Source: Mesoplasma tabanidae (GTDB lineage: Bacteria > Bacillota_I > Bacilli_A > Mycoplasmatales > Mycoplasmataceae). From it: DNA of 64,000 bases. Position 1 is the first letter of the stretch. Each line of letters begins with the position of its first letter. Shown in pieces: positions 51,685 to 61,746 of this stretch. Location of the stretch: assembly GCF_002804025.1 (NCBI RefSeq), contig NZ_CP024969.1, positions 310,001 through 374,000 of the forward strand, in the 5' to 3' direction. The notes beneath the pieces were generated by a model. It ran no database searches, was not told where the DNA came from, and saw only the letters and a program-made list of their open reading frames with translations. The position numbers were made by a program, and so were the translations under genes.

Positions 51685-52849
51685 CATTTGCAAAGTTAAA
51701 AGAGGTTCTTCACCTAGGCCTATTTCTCAATGGTTGACTAAAGAAAAATGTTTAAGATGAGCTAAAATTTCTGACCTAGAAAGTAACTCAATTTCGACTA
51801 CTAAAGAGTTTGTACATCTTTCTTGAGAAAACAAAGGTTTAATAGGTTTAAGAAATGATTTATTTATAACTAATTCAGCTACTCCTGGAGTGCCATTTTT
51901 ACAATTAACTGATGAAAAAATTGCTTATCATGATGGTTTTTTAAGTCTAAAACCGAATGAAAATATAGTTTTAAAAAAATATCTTTTGTACAAGTTAATT
52001 ATTGATAGACCTAGATTAATTCAGTTGGGCAATGGTGCTGTTTTTGTAAATCTTTCATCTGAAATATTGAAAAATTGATTATTAGATTTGCCTTCTTTAA
52101 AAGAACAGCAAAAAATAATTGATATTATTGAACCTATTGAAAATTTGTTTTTAAAATATAGCAATTGTGTAAGAATTGATAGTTTTAACAACTGTAAAGA
52201 AGATGTTAAAAAAATAATTGATATTATTGAACCTTTTGAAGTTTTAAAAGAAAAAAATCAAAAATTATTAAATTTAATATTAAAACTTATAACAGAAAAT
52301 TCGGAAAATATAATTGCAAATGACTTAGAATCAAACAAGTTAGAAATATATCAACAAAAAGAAGAAAAATTTACTGAGGGATTTTATTCTCAAACAGCAG
52401 ATATTGGAAATTTTAACAATAAAATAAAAAAACAACAATATTATTCAAAATTACCTTCAAGAGCAAAATTAAGAGTGCAAGAAAATACTTTGTATATATC
52501 AAAATTGCTAGGAGAAAGAAAAATTTTATTTTCAAGTTTAAATAAGGATTTAATTATTTCAAATGGAATGTGGGGCATTAAGAGCGATTCAAAGTTTAAA
52601 TTTTCCAATTTGTCGTTTTTTATGTCCAATTATTTTTACAATAAGAAAAAATTATTTTCAACAGGAACAACAATGGTTGGCTTAAATGATCAAGGTCTTA
52701 AAAAAATAATAAATGAAGTTAAAATAATTCATGATCTTGAAACTGAAAAATTATTAGAAAAATTATTTAATATGTTATCAATTTCATCAGAGATTGATAA
52801 CAAAGTGGATAAACTAATTGACGCATCGTTAAAACTTTTAATTAAATAA
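51662..52849 (+). CDS. hsdS: Type I specificity subunit HsdS2, probably the expressed cassette
   Basis: The 395-residue protein starts with MAIYKLGDI and has two target-recognition domains that differ from those of HsdS1. The central spacer with KIIDIIEPIE near residue 150 is repeated 33 residues later as KIIDIIEPFE, an in-frame 99-bp duplication. It has a promoter region and GGAGG site upstream, unlike hsdS1. Trp codons include two UGG (near 51731 and 52571) beside UGA. It lies over 1.8 kb from hsdM and must be made from its own transcript. Confidence 0.9.
52110..52143 (+). repeat. 34-bp mid-gene inverted repeat, hsdS2 copy
   Basis: Identical in inverted orientation to 50354-50387. Recombination between the two would exchange the first target-recognition domains and invert the recombinase. 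Confidence 0.9.
52209..52234 (+). repeat. Direct partial repeat of the mid-gene site in hsdS2
   Basis: The first 26 bases of the 34-bp site recur here, 99 bases downstream and in the same codon phase, giving hsdS2 two possible crossover sites. Confidence 0.85.
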
Positions 52850-52879
52850 GTAGTAAAATAACTAATAAGAGGTTTTTTA

Positions 52880-53536
52880 ATGTTAAAAGATAATGCTAGT
52901 TTTATTAATTACTTAAAAATACAAGAGCAACTTAAAGTAGAGTTGCTCTTTCTTTATGAACATTTTTCAAATAAAACTATTAATTTAACAAATAAGTTAT
53001 CATTTGAAATACAAAATATTGAAAACAACATTAATCAATTTACAGATACTGATTTTTCATCAAGTATATACAAGGAATTTAAATTAAAAGTTTTAATGAA
53101 TCAAAATATCATTGAAAACAAAATAAAATCAATTGATGAAAACTTCAAAAAAATTGATTTAAAAAAAATTGAACAGTTAATGAATGAAATAATTTACAAA
53201 TTAAATGAAAATTACATTTTAACTATCAAGAAACTAAAACAATTTATATTAAGCAAATATGAAATTGATTTTGAAACAATTCAAATTAATTTTTCTAATA
53301 AAAAGAATAGATTTGAAGATTTCTCACAAAAAAATATATTAGGTTCAAATTCAAGTGGTGATTTCTGATCTTATGAAATACTAGGAATTAGTTTAAATGC
53401 TTCAGATATGCAAATCAAACAGGCTTATAAAACATTAGCTAAGAAATATCATCCCGATAATAATAAAGATCCAGAAGCAGAAGAAATGATGAAATTGATA
53501 AATAAGGCATATAATATATTAAAAGGAAAAGAATAA
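52880..53536 (+). CDS. Protein with C-terminal J domain
   Basis: The 218-residue protein has a long, Lys/Asn/Ile-rich helical N-terminal region (residues 1-160) and a C-terminal J domain with helix II, the HPD tripeptide in KKYHPDNN and helix III. J domains stimulate Hsp70 ATPase, so it probably recruits DnaK to a specific client. It lacks the zinc and Gly/Phe domains of DnaJ. AAGAGG precedes the start. Its stop overlaps the next start (TAATG). A UGA Trp lies at DFWSYEILG. Confidence 0.82.
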
Positions 53537-54321
53537 TGAAAAGTAAAATAAGAAAATTAAAATTATCAATCGGTTTTTTATTAGGTTTTGAAGCTCTAAT
53601 TATATTAGCAATGGTTATACTTTCATTTAAGTGATCATGGTTGATCTTTTTAACAGCTGGGGTTGGGTATATATTATTTATATGTCATAATTTAGTATTT
53701 GTAATTAGAAGACGAATTATTATAAAGAAATTTAATAATACAATTAAAGAAAATTTAATCTTTAAGTCATATATTGAAAAAAGAAATTATATACATAACT
53801 TTTTAATCTTTTATACATCATTTTTTATATTAGTATTTGTAACTATTGCAACAATAGTGTTTTTATTTGTAACTGATACAGATAATAGTATTGCACTAGA
53901 TTTATTAAGTTTAATTTCTGCTGCTTTAGTAATAGTTTCTCCATTTTTAGGAGCATTTTATAAAAAGATAACAAACATAACACAAACTGAAGGTGATATG
54001 AAAACTGATGCACTTAGAAAAGATATCAAGTATGTAATAACAGGTAATATAAGTTTAAATAAAGCTATTAATGATATAAATTTAAATACTAAAACAATTG
54101 AACTATTAAAAAATGAAAAAGATATTAATTCACAAAAAATAGTAAAAAGATTAAATAATCGTATTAATAATATTAATGAACAAATTTCATTATTTGAAGT
54201 ATATTTATTATTTGAAGCTTCTTTAAAAGATATTGATGACAAAAATAAAATAAAACAATTTAAAACTAATATATTAACTAAAAAGAACTTATCTGAAATA
54301 GTAATTATTTTAAATAATTAA
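53536..54321 (+). CDS. Hypothetical membrane protein
   Basis: The 261-residue protein has four hydrophobic helices (about residues 9-30, 35-58, 94-117 and 126-147) and a cytosolic helical C-terminal half (150-261) rich in Lys, Asn and Ile. Trp codons include UGA and UGG side by side (FKWSW). It is translationally coupled to the J-domain gene, which suggests a joint function, perhaps membrane anchoring of a chaperone. The family is not recognised. Confidence 0.7.
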
Positions 54322-54340
54322 AAGAAAGGAAATAAACAAT

Positions 54341-55060
54341 ATGAGTAATAGAATGAATGACAAAATAAAAATGTCAGAAAATGAAATTAAGTATAAAGAT
54401 TTAAAAATTCAAAAATACGTTATTAAAGATATTTTACAAAAAGTTGTTAAAGCTGGATTTGATAAAACAAATCTTTATTTTGTTTCTCAAGATGGTGAAG
54501 CAAGAGAAGCATATAAATTTATGATGTTTACTAAACAATGAGTCAGTTCTATTATTAAAGATGTCGATCTACTTCCTTTAAAAGAAAAATATAAAGATAA
54601 AGTAAAACAAAAACTAATTAAATTAGATAATCTAGAAATAGTTAAAGAAAAAAGAATGAAAACATATGAAATAGATCAAAAATATTTAGATTTAGTAATT
54701 CAAAAATTAATAGCAAAAAATAAACTAATGTCTATTAGAAAACTTAAGAAAAAATTATTTATTTTAACTGATAACCGTAAAAACCAATATACAAATAACT
54801 TGAATATTTTAAATACAATTAATTTTAAAACACTAGAAGATCAAAAGAAGACGTATCAAAAACTGTGAGATAAAGAAGTTAAAGAATATTTAAATGAAAG
54901 AGAAATAGCTTTAACTAGATTAAAAGATCCTAAAAGATACAATTTTTTAAATGATTATTATAAAAAAGATCCTAAAAATCAATTATTAAAAGATTTTAGA
55001 CCAGATAAAGAAAAATATGATATTTTTAATTCAATTATTAAAGGTGAGATAAATGTTTAG
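54341..55060 (+). CDS. Hypothetical basic cytosolic protein
   Basis: The 239-residue protein is highly charged (Lys-rich), mostly helical, with no signal peptide or membrane segment. It contains two UGA Trp codons. The start follows AGAAAGGAA. The last eight bases overlap the start of rsmE. Motifs that would identify it are not apparent. Coupling to rsmE hints at a role with RNA, which is inference only. Confidence 0.7.
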
Positions 55061-55766
55061 ATATTTTGTAGAAATTAAAAAAGATAATAATTTTATTATT
55101 AATAATAGTGATGTTCATCATATTAAAAATGTTGTTAAATTAAAAGAAAATGAAATTATTGAATGTGTTTATGAAAAAGAAGTTTATCAAACAAAAATTA
55201 TAGATTTAACTTTAGATAATACTGTAGTGGTTGAAATTATTAATAAAGTAGAAACAATAATAAGTAATATTAAAAAAGTTTTAATAGCTGGAGTTTTAAG
55301 AGAACAAAAATGAGATTATTTATTACAAAAATCAACAGAACTTGGAGTTGATGAAATAATACCAGTTATTTTTAAGAGAAATGTAGTTAAAATTGATGAA
55401 AAAAAGATTGATCAAAAATTACAAAGATGACAAGCGATTTGTGACACCGCAGCTAAACAAGCAAAAAGAACAACAATTCCTGTTGTCAATAATTTAATAA
55501 CTAACTTAAAAGATTTAAAAAATAACTTATGCGATTTAAATCTTGTTGCTTGAGAAGAAGAAAAAAATATGGAACTTAAAACATATTTATCACAAGACTT
55601 CAATTCAATTAGTTTCATTATTGGGTGTGAAGGTGGAATTGATGTTAGTGAAATTAAAATTCTACATGAAATAGGTTTTAAAAATGTTAGTCTAGGAACT
55701 AATATACTAAGAGCAGAAACAGCACCAACATATGTATTAAGTAGTTTAATTTATGAAAATAAATAA
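55053..55766 (+). CDS. rsmE: 16S rRNA (uracil(1498)-N3)-methyltransferase RsmE
   Basis: RsmE is a SPOUT-class enzyme that methylates U1498 of 16S rRNA. The 237-residue protein has an N-terminal PUA-like domain, the KSTELGVDEIIP segment near residue 92, FIIGCEGG near residue 190 and the knot motif LGTNILRAETAP near residue 215. GGTGAGAT precedes the ATG. UGA encodes Trp three times. Confidence 0.94.
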
Positions 55767-55774
55767 TCTTAGTA

Positions 55775-55803
55775 TTTAAAATAAGCACCAATAAGTATAT
55801 AAT
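55775..55803 (+). promoter_or_regulatory. Promoter of the sRNA candidate
   Basis: TTTAAA at 55775-55780, a 17-base spacer and a consensus TATAAT at 55798-55803 place the start at about 55810. Confidence 0.65.
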
Positions 55804-55809
55804 TAAAAA

Positions 55810-55885
55810 GTGTCTGGCACCGCCTTTCCTTAATTATCAATTATATTTTAGCCAGACACATCACCCTAACCGGTGATTTTTTTAT
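55810..55885 (+). ncRNA. Candidate small RNA with C-rich loop, about 76 nt
   Basis: GTGTCTGGC (55810-55818) pairs perfectly with GCCAGACAC (55851-55859), closing a 32-base loop. A terminator hairpin follows at once (ATCACC and GGTGAT around CTAACC, 55860-55877) with a T tract. The start of the stem is where transcription should begin. No coding frame exists. The loop contains CCGCCTTTCCTT, which is complementary to AAGGAAAGG-type ribosome binding sites. An antisense regulator is inferred; a udk leader attenuator is the alternative. Confidence 0.6.
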
Positions 55886-55955
55886 TTTAAAATAATAAAA
55901 GTTTAGTATTTTTGATAAAATTAATAATAAAGTTTTTTAATAAGGGGAATATATT

Positions 55956-56597
55956 ATGCAAACAAAGAAAGTAACATTAATACTTATTGCTGGAGGAACT
56001 GCTTCTGGTAAAACTACAGTTGCAGATAGAATTGCAAATGAAATTCTTAAAGGTAAATCAGTAACTCATATTTCAATGGATAATTATTACAAAGACTTCG
56101 GAGATTTGACTTTAGAAGAAAGACGAAAAATTAATTTTGACCATCCAAATAGTGTCGATACAGAATTATTATTAAATGACCTAAATGCATTAAAAGATTA
56201 TCAACCTATAAAAATGTTTGTTTATGATTTTAAAACTTCATCAAGAACAAATGAAACAATAACAGTTAAACCTAGTGACGTTGTTATACTTGACGGAATC
56301 TTTGCATTGGCGATAAAAGAAATAAGAAAACTTGGTAATATTAAAATATTCATTAAAACAGCAAATGATTTAAGATTTATTAGACGTTTACAAAGAGACG
56401 TTAATGAAAGAGGCAGATCATTAGAAAGTGTTATTGATCAATATTTAAATGAAGTTAAACCAATGCATGATGCATTCATAGGTCCAAGCATTGAATATGC
56501 TGATTTAATCATTCCTTATAAAGAAGGTAATGATGTTGCAGTTGATTTAGTGGCAACAAAAATACTTAGTTTGGTAGGCAATAAAAATGATAATTAA
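55956..56597 (+). CDS. udk: Uridine kinase
   Basis: Udk phosphorylates uridine and cytidine in pyrimidine salvage. The 213-residue protein has the P-loop GGTASGKTT at residues 12-20, the SMDNYYKDFGDL segment near 42 and INFDHPNSVDTELL near 65, and is of usual length. AAGGGGA precedes the ATG. The start codon of the downstream HNH gene lies within its last four codons (ATGATAATTAA), so translation may carry over from this housekeeping gene to the defence operon. Confidence 0.95.
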   Translation: MQTKKVTLILIAGGTASGKTTVADRIANEILKGKSVTHISMDNYYKDFGDLTLEERRKINFDHPNSVDTELLLNDLNALKDYQPIKMFVYDFKTSSRTNETITVKPSDVVILDGIFALAIKEIRKLGNIKIFIKTANDLRFIRRLQRDVNERGRSLESVIDQYLNEVKPMHDAFIGPSIEYADLIIPYKEGNDVAVDLVATKILSLVGNKNDN

Positions 56598-57795
56598 TAA
56601 ATTAAATAAAGACATCTTTGACAGTAATGGGGATAAAATAGGAAACATTGATATATACACATTAAAAAAAATAATTATTAGCTATAAGCTTTTTTTTGAT
56701 TATAAAAAAGAAGATAAAAATAACATATATATAAAAAATATAAACTCTAAAGTTAATTTATCGCTAATTTTAGATTGTTATTATTATTCTAAATTTAGTA
56801 AAAAAGCAATAAGTAAAATTTTGCAAGATAGCAAAATACAAACAATTAATGAAATAGAATATAGCATACCTGAAAATTTTAAAAATAATAAGTTTACCTT
56901 TAGCGAACTTTACTATGTTTTGAATGCGTATTTAAAAATAAATAGAGAATATTGAAATATTAATAGTAATTTTGACTTTCTAATTGCAATTGATGATTAC
57001 TTGAATTCTGATTCATCAGGTCAAAGAACTATTGATTCATTTGTTTTTAAAGTCGGTAATCTATATTTTTTTGATTCATTAGGAATGATAAAGTATAAAA
57101 ATAATGCAGGTGCTTGAGCAGGTGGGGCAACAACATGAGGAAATAAAAAAATAAATAACTTTAAAACATTTATGGAACTTGATGATCTTGAGAAAGAACA
57201 ATTATCAAAAAAAAGAATTTCAAATATACTATTAAATGATAAGGTATTGTTAAATTTATTTTATGGTTTAGAACCATTTGAGCAATTTGACGAATATATT
57301 AAAAGAGAAGATTACATTGAAGCAAAAAATATACAAAGTATTTTATACAAAAAATATGAGGAACTAAAAAATAATGATTTGTTTATAAATGAAGAAGATA
57401 AAAAGAGATTAATTGAAATTTTAACAAGAGATTCGAATCAACAAAAAAAATGAAAGAAAAATTTAATTAAAAAGAATGGTGAAAAATGTTCAATTAATAA
57501 TTGTAATTTTAAAATTAAAGAACTTTTAATAGCAAGTCATATTAAACCTTATTCTAAGTGCGTAAAAAAAGAAGCTTATGATGTTAATAATGGTTTAATA
57601 TTATGTCCTGAACACGATGCGCTTTTTGATAAGAAGTATATTTCTTTTTCAGATAGTGGAGAATTAATAATTAACATGAAAAAACTTAAAGTTGAAGATT
57701 TTATAAAAAATGAATCAAAACTTAACAATAATATAATAAACAATGAACTAATAAGTTATCTTAGATATCACAGAAAGGAAGAGTGCAAGATATAA
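56587..57795 (+). CDS. HNH endonuclease, first nuclease of the Z1/MORC operon
   Basis: The 402-residue protein has an uncharacterised N-terminal region of about 290 residues, possibly DNA-recognising. The C-terminal HNH nuclease has CSINNC, ASHIKPYSKC, then NNGLILCPEHDALFDKKYISF, matching the HNH_2 type common in restriction enzymes. The start overlaps udk by 11 bases; GGTAGG upstream is a possible RBS. The stop overlaps the methyltransferase start (TAATG). UGA Trp codons occur, for example in AGAWAGGATTW. Confidence 0.82.
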
Positions 57796-59051
57796 TGGAA
57801 ATTAAATTTATAGATCTTTTTTCTGGTATTGGTGGATTTCATAAAGCCGCTGTAAGAGCATTAAATAGTGATAAAAATAGAACCGTTTGCGTATTAGCCA
57901 GTGAAATTGATGAAAAGGCAAAAGAAGTTTATCAATATAATTACGGTATTGCATCTGACAAAATAAAAAATATAAGAGAAATAAAATCATCAGAAATTCC
58001 TGATCATGATTTTCTCTTTGCTGGTTTTCCATGTCAAACGTTTTCTAACGCAGGTAAGCGTTTAGGTTTTTTAGATGAAATTAGAGGAACTCTGTTTTTT
58101 GAAATAGCTAGAATATTGAAAGAAAAAAAACCTAATTTTTTTATTTTAGAAAATGTTAAACATTTAGTTAACCACAACAATGGTGAAACATTTTCAGTTA
58201 TTTTGAATACCATCAAAGAATTGGGTTATGTAACAACAGAAAAAAAACTGGTTATTTCAGCTGAAAAAGTCGGTGTTCCACAAAAAAGAGAAAGAGTATA
58301 CATATTAGGTGTAAGAAAAGAATTAGTTGCTACAGAATATTTGAAAACTCCTGAACTTAAAAAAGTTAATCAAAAGGAAATGAAGATATTAGAAAATAAA
58401 TATGATGAAAGATATATATTATCTGACGAAAAAATTATTAGAGCTATTAATGCTTGAGGAGAATTTCTTAAAAAAATCGTTAAAAAAGATAATAGAACAT
58501 TGCCTCCAATATGGTTTGATGAAATGACAATGCCAAAAGAAAAAAGAGAGAAAGCTCTTATTGGTATAAAAGACTGGAGAAAAAAATATTTGTTAGATAT
58601 GTGAGATATATATGACAGAAACAAAGAATTTATAGATAAATGGTCAAAAATTCATGAAGTTGATAAATTTGCTAAAAGAGAGAAAAAATTTGAATGACAA
58701 GCTGGTATTGATAACGTCAATATAGAAGAAAGTATCATTCAGTTAAGACAGTCTGGAATTAGATGTAAAAAATCAGATTCATTTCAAACTTTAGTGGCTA
58801 TTGTTCAAATTCCTCTGGTTTTTGATAAAAAATTTCATAGATGAAGATATTTAAGCACTAAAGAAGTTGGTAAACTTCAATCATTTTATTCAGTTGATGA
58901 TAATAAAAAGTTCGTTGATTATTCATCAATAAAAAGAGATGGAACTTTTAGAAGTGATTATATAACATATAAACAATTTGGTAATTCAATTAATGTTGAG
59001 GTTGTAAAACAATTAATAGAACATTTGTGAGAAAATTATGGAAAAAAATAA
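57795..59051 (+). CDS. dcm: DNA cytosine-5 methyltransferase
   Basis: The 418-residue enzyme methylates cytosine C5 and should protect host DNA from the linked nucleases. Conserved motifs: I (DLFSGIGGF at residue 7), IV (GFPCQTFSNAG, catalytic Cys80), VI (ENV at 119), VIII (QKRERVY at 163), and the C-terminal FGNSINVEVV motif X near 396. The target-recognition domain is in 200-370. At least three Trp are UGG beside several UGA, unlike the housekeeping genes. I chose ATG 57795, which overlaps the upstream stop; a GTG at 57783 would add four residues. Confidence 0.95.
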
Positions 59052-60120
59052 AAATAAATACCAAAATTTTTGAAATGGCAAAGTTATACAACAAGACGAT
59101 TCTGAATTTCAGGAAATTCAGGCAGATTCATTAAAAGTTGTAGATAGTTTAATTAGAGAAATCGCTGAGGATGGTTTATTTCAAATTACAGGAATAAGTT
59201 CGAAAATAAACAATAAATTTAAGCAAAATGATGAACATACATTAAATTTAAACTATATGGGCAATCATTTTAAATTAAATCTAGTCAAAATAAAAAATTC
59301 AGGAATAGAAAAAAATCACAATAAAAGACTGCATATTAAAGTAAATAAAGAAATAAATGACGAACCTTTTTTTCTTTTAGGTATTTTGAATATAGGTGAT
59401 GACTATATATCAACACTTTCAAATAGAATAAATGAAAAATACAAAAATAAAATTAAACACGCTAAAAATAGTAAAAACAATTCATCGTGATGAATAGGAT
59501 TTGAAAATATTAAAAAAATTGTTAATAGTAAAAGTGAAATAGCTGAAGAAAATACTGGTTTAAGAACTTTTATTTTTGATCCTAAACTTGTAATTAATTT
59601 ATTGAAAAATAATTTAGAAAATTTTAAGTTCAATAAAGGTACAACTTTAGATAGTTTATTTTTGGATGATTTTGTTGATTTAAATGTAGATAATTTAATA
59701 CCGGATTTTAACTATGAAACAGATGTTTTAAATTTAGATAATAAAATAAAACTAAAAAGAGATCATAATTTAGTGCTAGATTTTCTAAAGAAAAATCAGA
59801 TTTGTTTTATTTGCAAAACAACTGATACTTTTATAAATAGAAGTAATGGATTAAAATATTTTGAAGTTCATCATTTTATACCATACAATTATGAAACTCA
59901 AATGAACTATAAAAAGACACTAGACAGTGAATTAAATTTAATTTCATTATGTCCGCTTTGTCATAGAAAAATTCATCTTTCTGAAGAAATTGAAGCAATT
60001 AAAATCATAGAAGAAATTTATTTTAAAAAAGTAGATCCAGATTTTATCAAAATTTATAAAGAAAGCGATTTAACAAAAATAATAGAACAATACAAAAACA
60101 CTTTTAATTTCAAGGAGTAA
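59038..60120 (+). CDS. Second HNH endonuclease of the operon
   Basis: The 360-residue protein has a C-terminal HNH nuclease: CFICKTT near residue 262, EVHHFIPYN near residue 282, and ISLCPLCHRKIHL near residue 307, with two CxxC pairs that probably bind structural zinc. The N-terminal 230 residues lack known motifs and may recognise DNA or a partner. The start overlaps dcm by 14 bases, and four bases separate it from the ATPase gene. Trp codons include one UGG near the start. Confidence 0.85.
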
Positions 60121-60123
60121 AAT

Positions 60124-61746
60124 ATGAGCAAAAATATAATAGATTTACAACCATCAACAAATATATATGCAACATATCAAAGATATTCTTATAAACCACC
60201 TTATGCTGTCGCAGAATTTGTGGATAATTCAACAGCAAGTTATTTTAATAATGAACAAAAGTTAGAAAATTTTTATAAAAAGAACAATAAAGAATATTCT
60301 TTAAGAATATATATTATTTATGGAACAAATGAAAAAGGGCAAAGATATTTAAGAATAAGGGATAACGCCATGGGGATGGAGTTAGAAGAATTTAAAAGAG
60401 CTATTACTTTGGCAAATCCCCCAGAAGACAGACAAGGTAGAAATGAATTTGGAATGGGTTTAAAAACAGCAGCATGCTGATTTTCAAAAAAATGAACTGT
60501 TAAAACTTCAAAATTAGGTTCAAAAAATGAGTATAATTTTACACTAGATATAGAAAAAATGAGTAATACAAATAATCACAATTTTGAAATGGAATATGAA
60601 ACAATTGAAGTTAATGCAGGTGCTCACTACACTGAAATAATTCTTGAAAATTTAAATAAATATTTTGCAAGTAAAAATGAAAAAGAAAAACTTGTAAATC
60701 ATCTAACAGGAATGTATAGAAAAGATATACTTTCCAAAAAAATAAAAATTTATTGAATAGAAGATAAGAATGGTGAATATTGAACAGACATAGAAGGCAA
60801 AAGATTTGAAAACGATCAACTTAAAATGATAGAACCATTTGATTTTAAAGAACCCGAACTAAGATATCTTAAAAACAATGAAATTAAAGGGGTTAATGAA
60901 GGTTTACTTAAAAAGGAAATATCATTTTCAGTTATTAATCCAAATAATAGTAAGGAATATCATGTTTATGGTTATGTTGGAATTTTAAAAGTAGGTTCTA
61001 GAACTAATTCCGGTTTTGCATTATTAAGAAGGGGAAGAGTAATAGAAGGAGCATTAGCTGATGGTTATAGACCAAAAGAATTGGTTGGAGATGCCTCTAC
61101 ATTTGCATATCAAAGAATAATCGGTGAATTAAATTTAGATAATTTCCCAGTCAATCAAGCAAAGGACAGTTTCAGCTGAGATGATGGACTTGAAGAAATA
61201 TTTAAATATAAATTAAGAGAAGAAATTGACGAATATATAAAAATAGCATCAAACCTTAGAAAAGTAGAACCTGCTAAAAAGGTTTCTGATATAAATGCTA
61301 AATTAACTCAAGAAAGTCAAAATAAAAGTATTCAAATGATACAAAATACAATAGAATCAAATATCTTAGATAACAATTCAGAATTTAAAAAAGTTGTTTT
61401 AGAAAAGCAAGAAAATTTAAACTCAGTTTATTCATTTGAAACTGTTTCGCAAACTAAAAAATTAAATTTTATGGTTAATGATTCTGAATCACCTAAAAAT
61501 TGAATTGATATAAAAATAGATAAAAACGAAAACTATACAGTTATTTTAAATATAGAACATAAAGCATTGAAACCTTTTTCTGAAAAAGCTGAATTCATAA
61601 TATTTATGAAAACTTTTACAACAGCCTATGCTGCATCTCTTTTTATTTTAGAAAATGAAAATAATAGTAAAATGATAGATTCAAGAAAATTAACAAGACA
61701 GATAAATGATATGCTTCTTGAATACTCAGAAAGTGAAACACAATAA
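60124..61746 (+). CDS. MORC/MutL-type GHKL ATPase
   Basis: The 540-residue protein has a GHKL ATPase fold: N-box EFVDNS (Glu31, Asp34, Asn35), the IRDNAMGM box (Asp80, Gly84) and FGMGLKTAA near 109-117. A following S5-like transducer domain contains GFALLRRGRVIEG near residue 297. The C-terminal region (380-540) is not recognised. R-M-linked MutL-type ATPases with Z1 partners were described by comparative genomics and proposed as the source of eukaryotic MORC proteins. The ATPase may drive clamp-like closure on DNA. The start follows CAAGGAG; the stop overlaps the Z1 gene. Confidence 0.85.

Noticed and set aside
52851-52879. Similarity of the J-domain gene leader to the hsdS2 leader as a further recombination site
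   Set aside because: The shared words (TAAAATAA, ACTAAT, GAGGTTT) are short and AT-rich and do not form a continuous repeat.
57783-57795. GTG start for dcm at 57783
   Set aside because: The ATG at 57795 gives the usual short N-terminus before motif I and the normal TAATG overlap.
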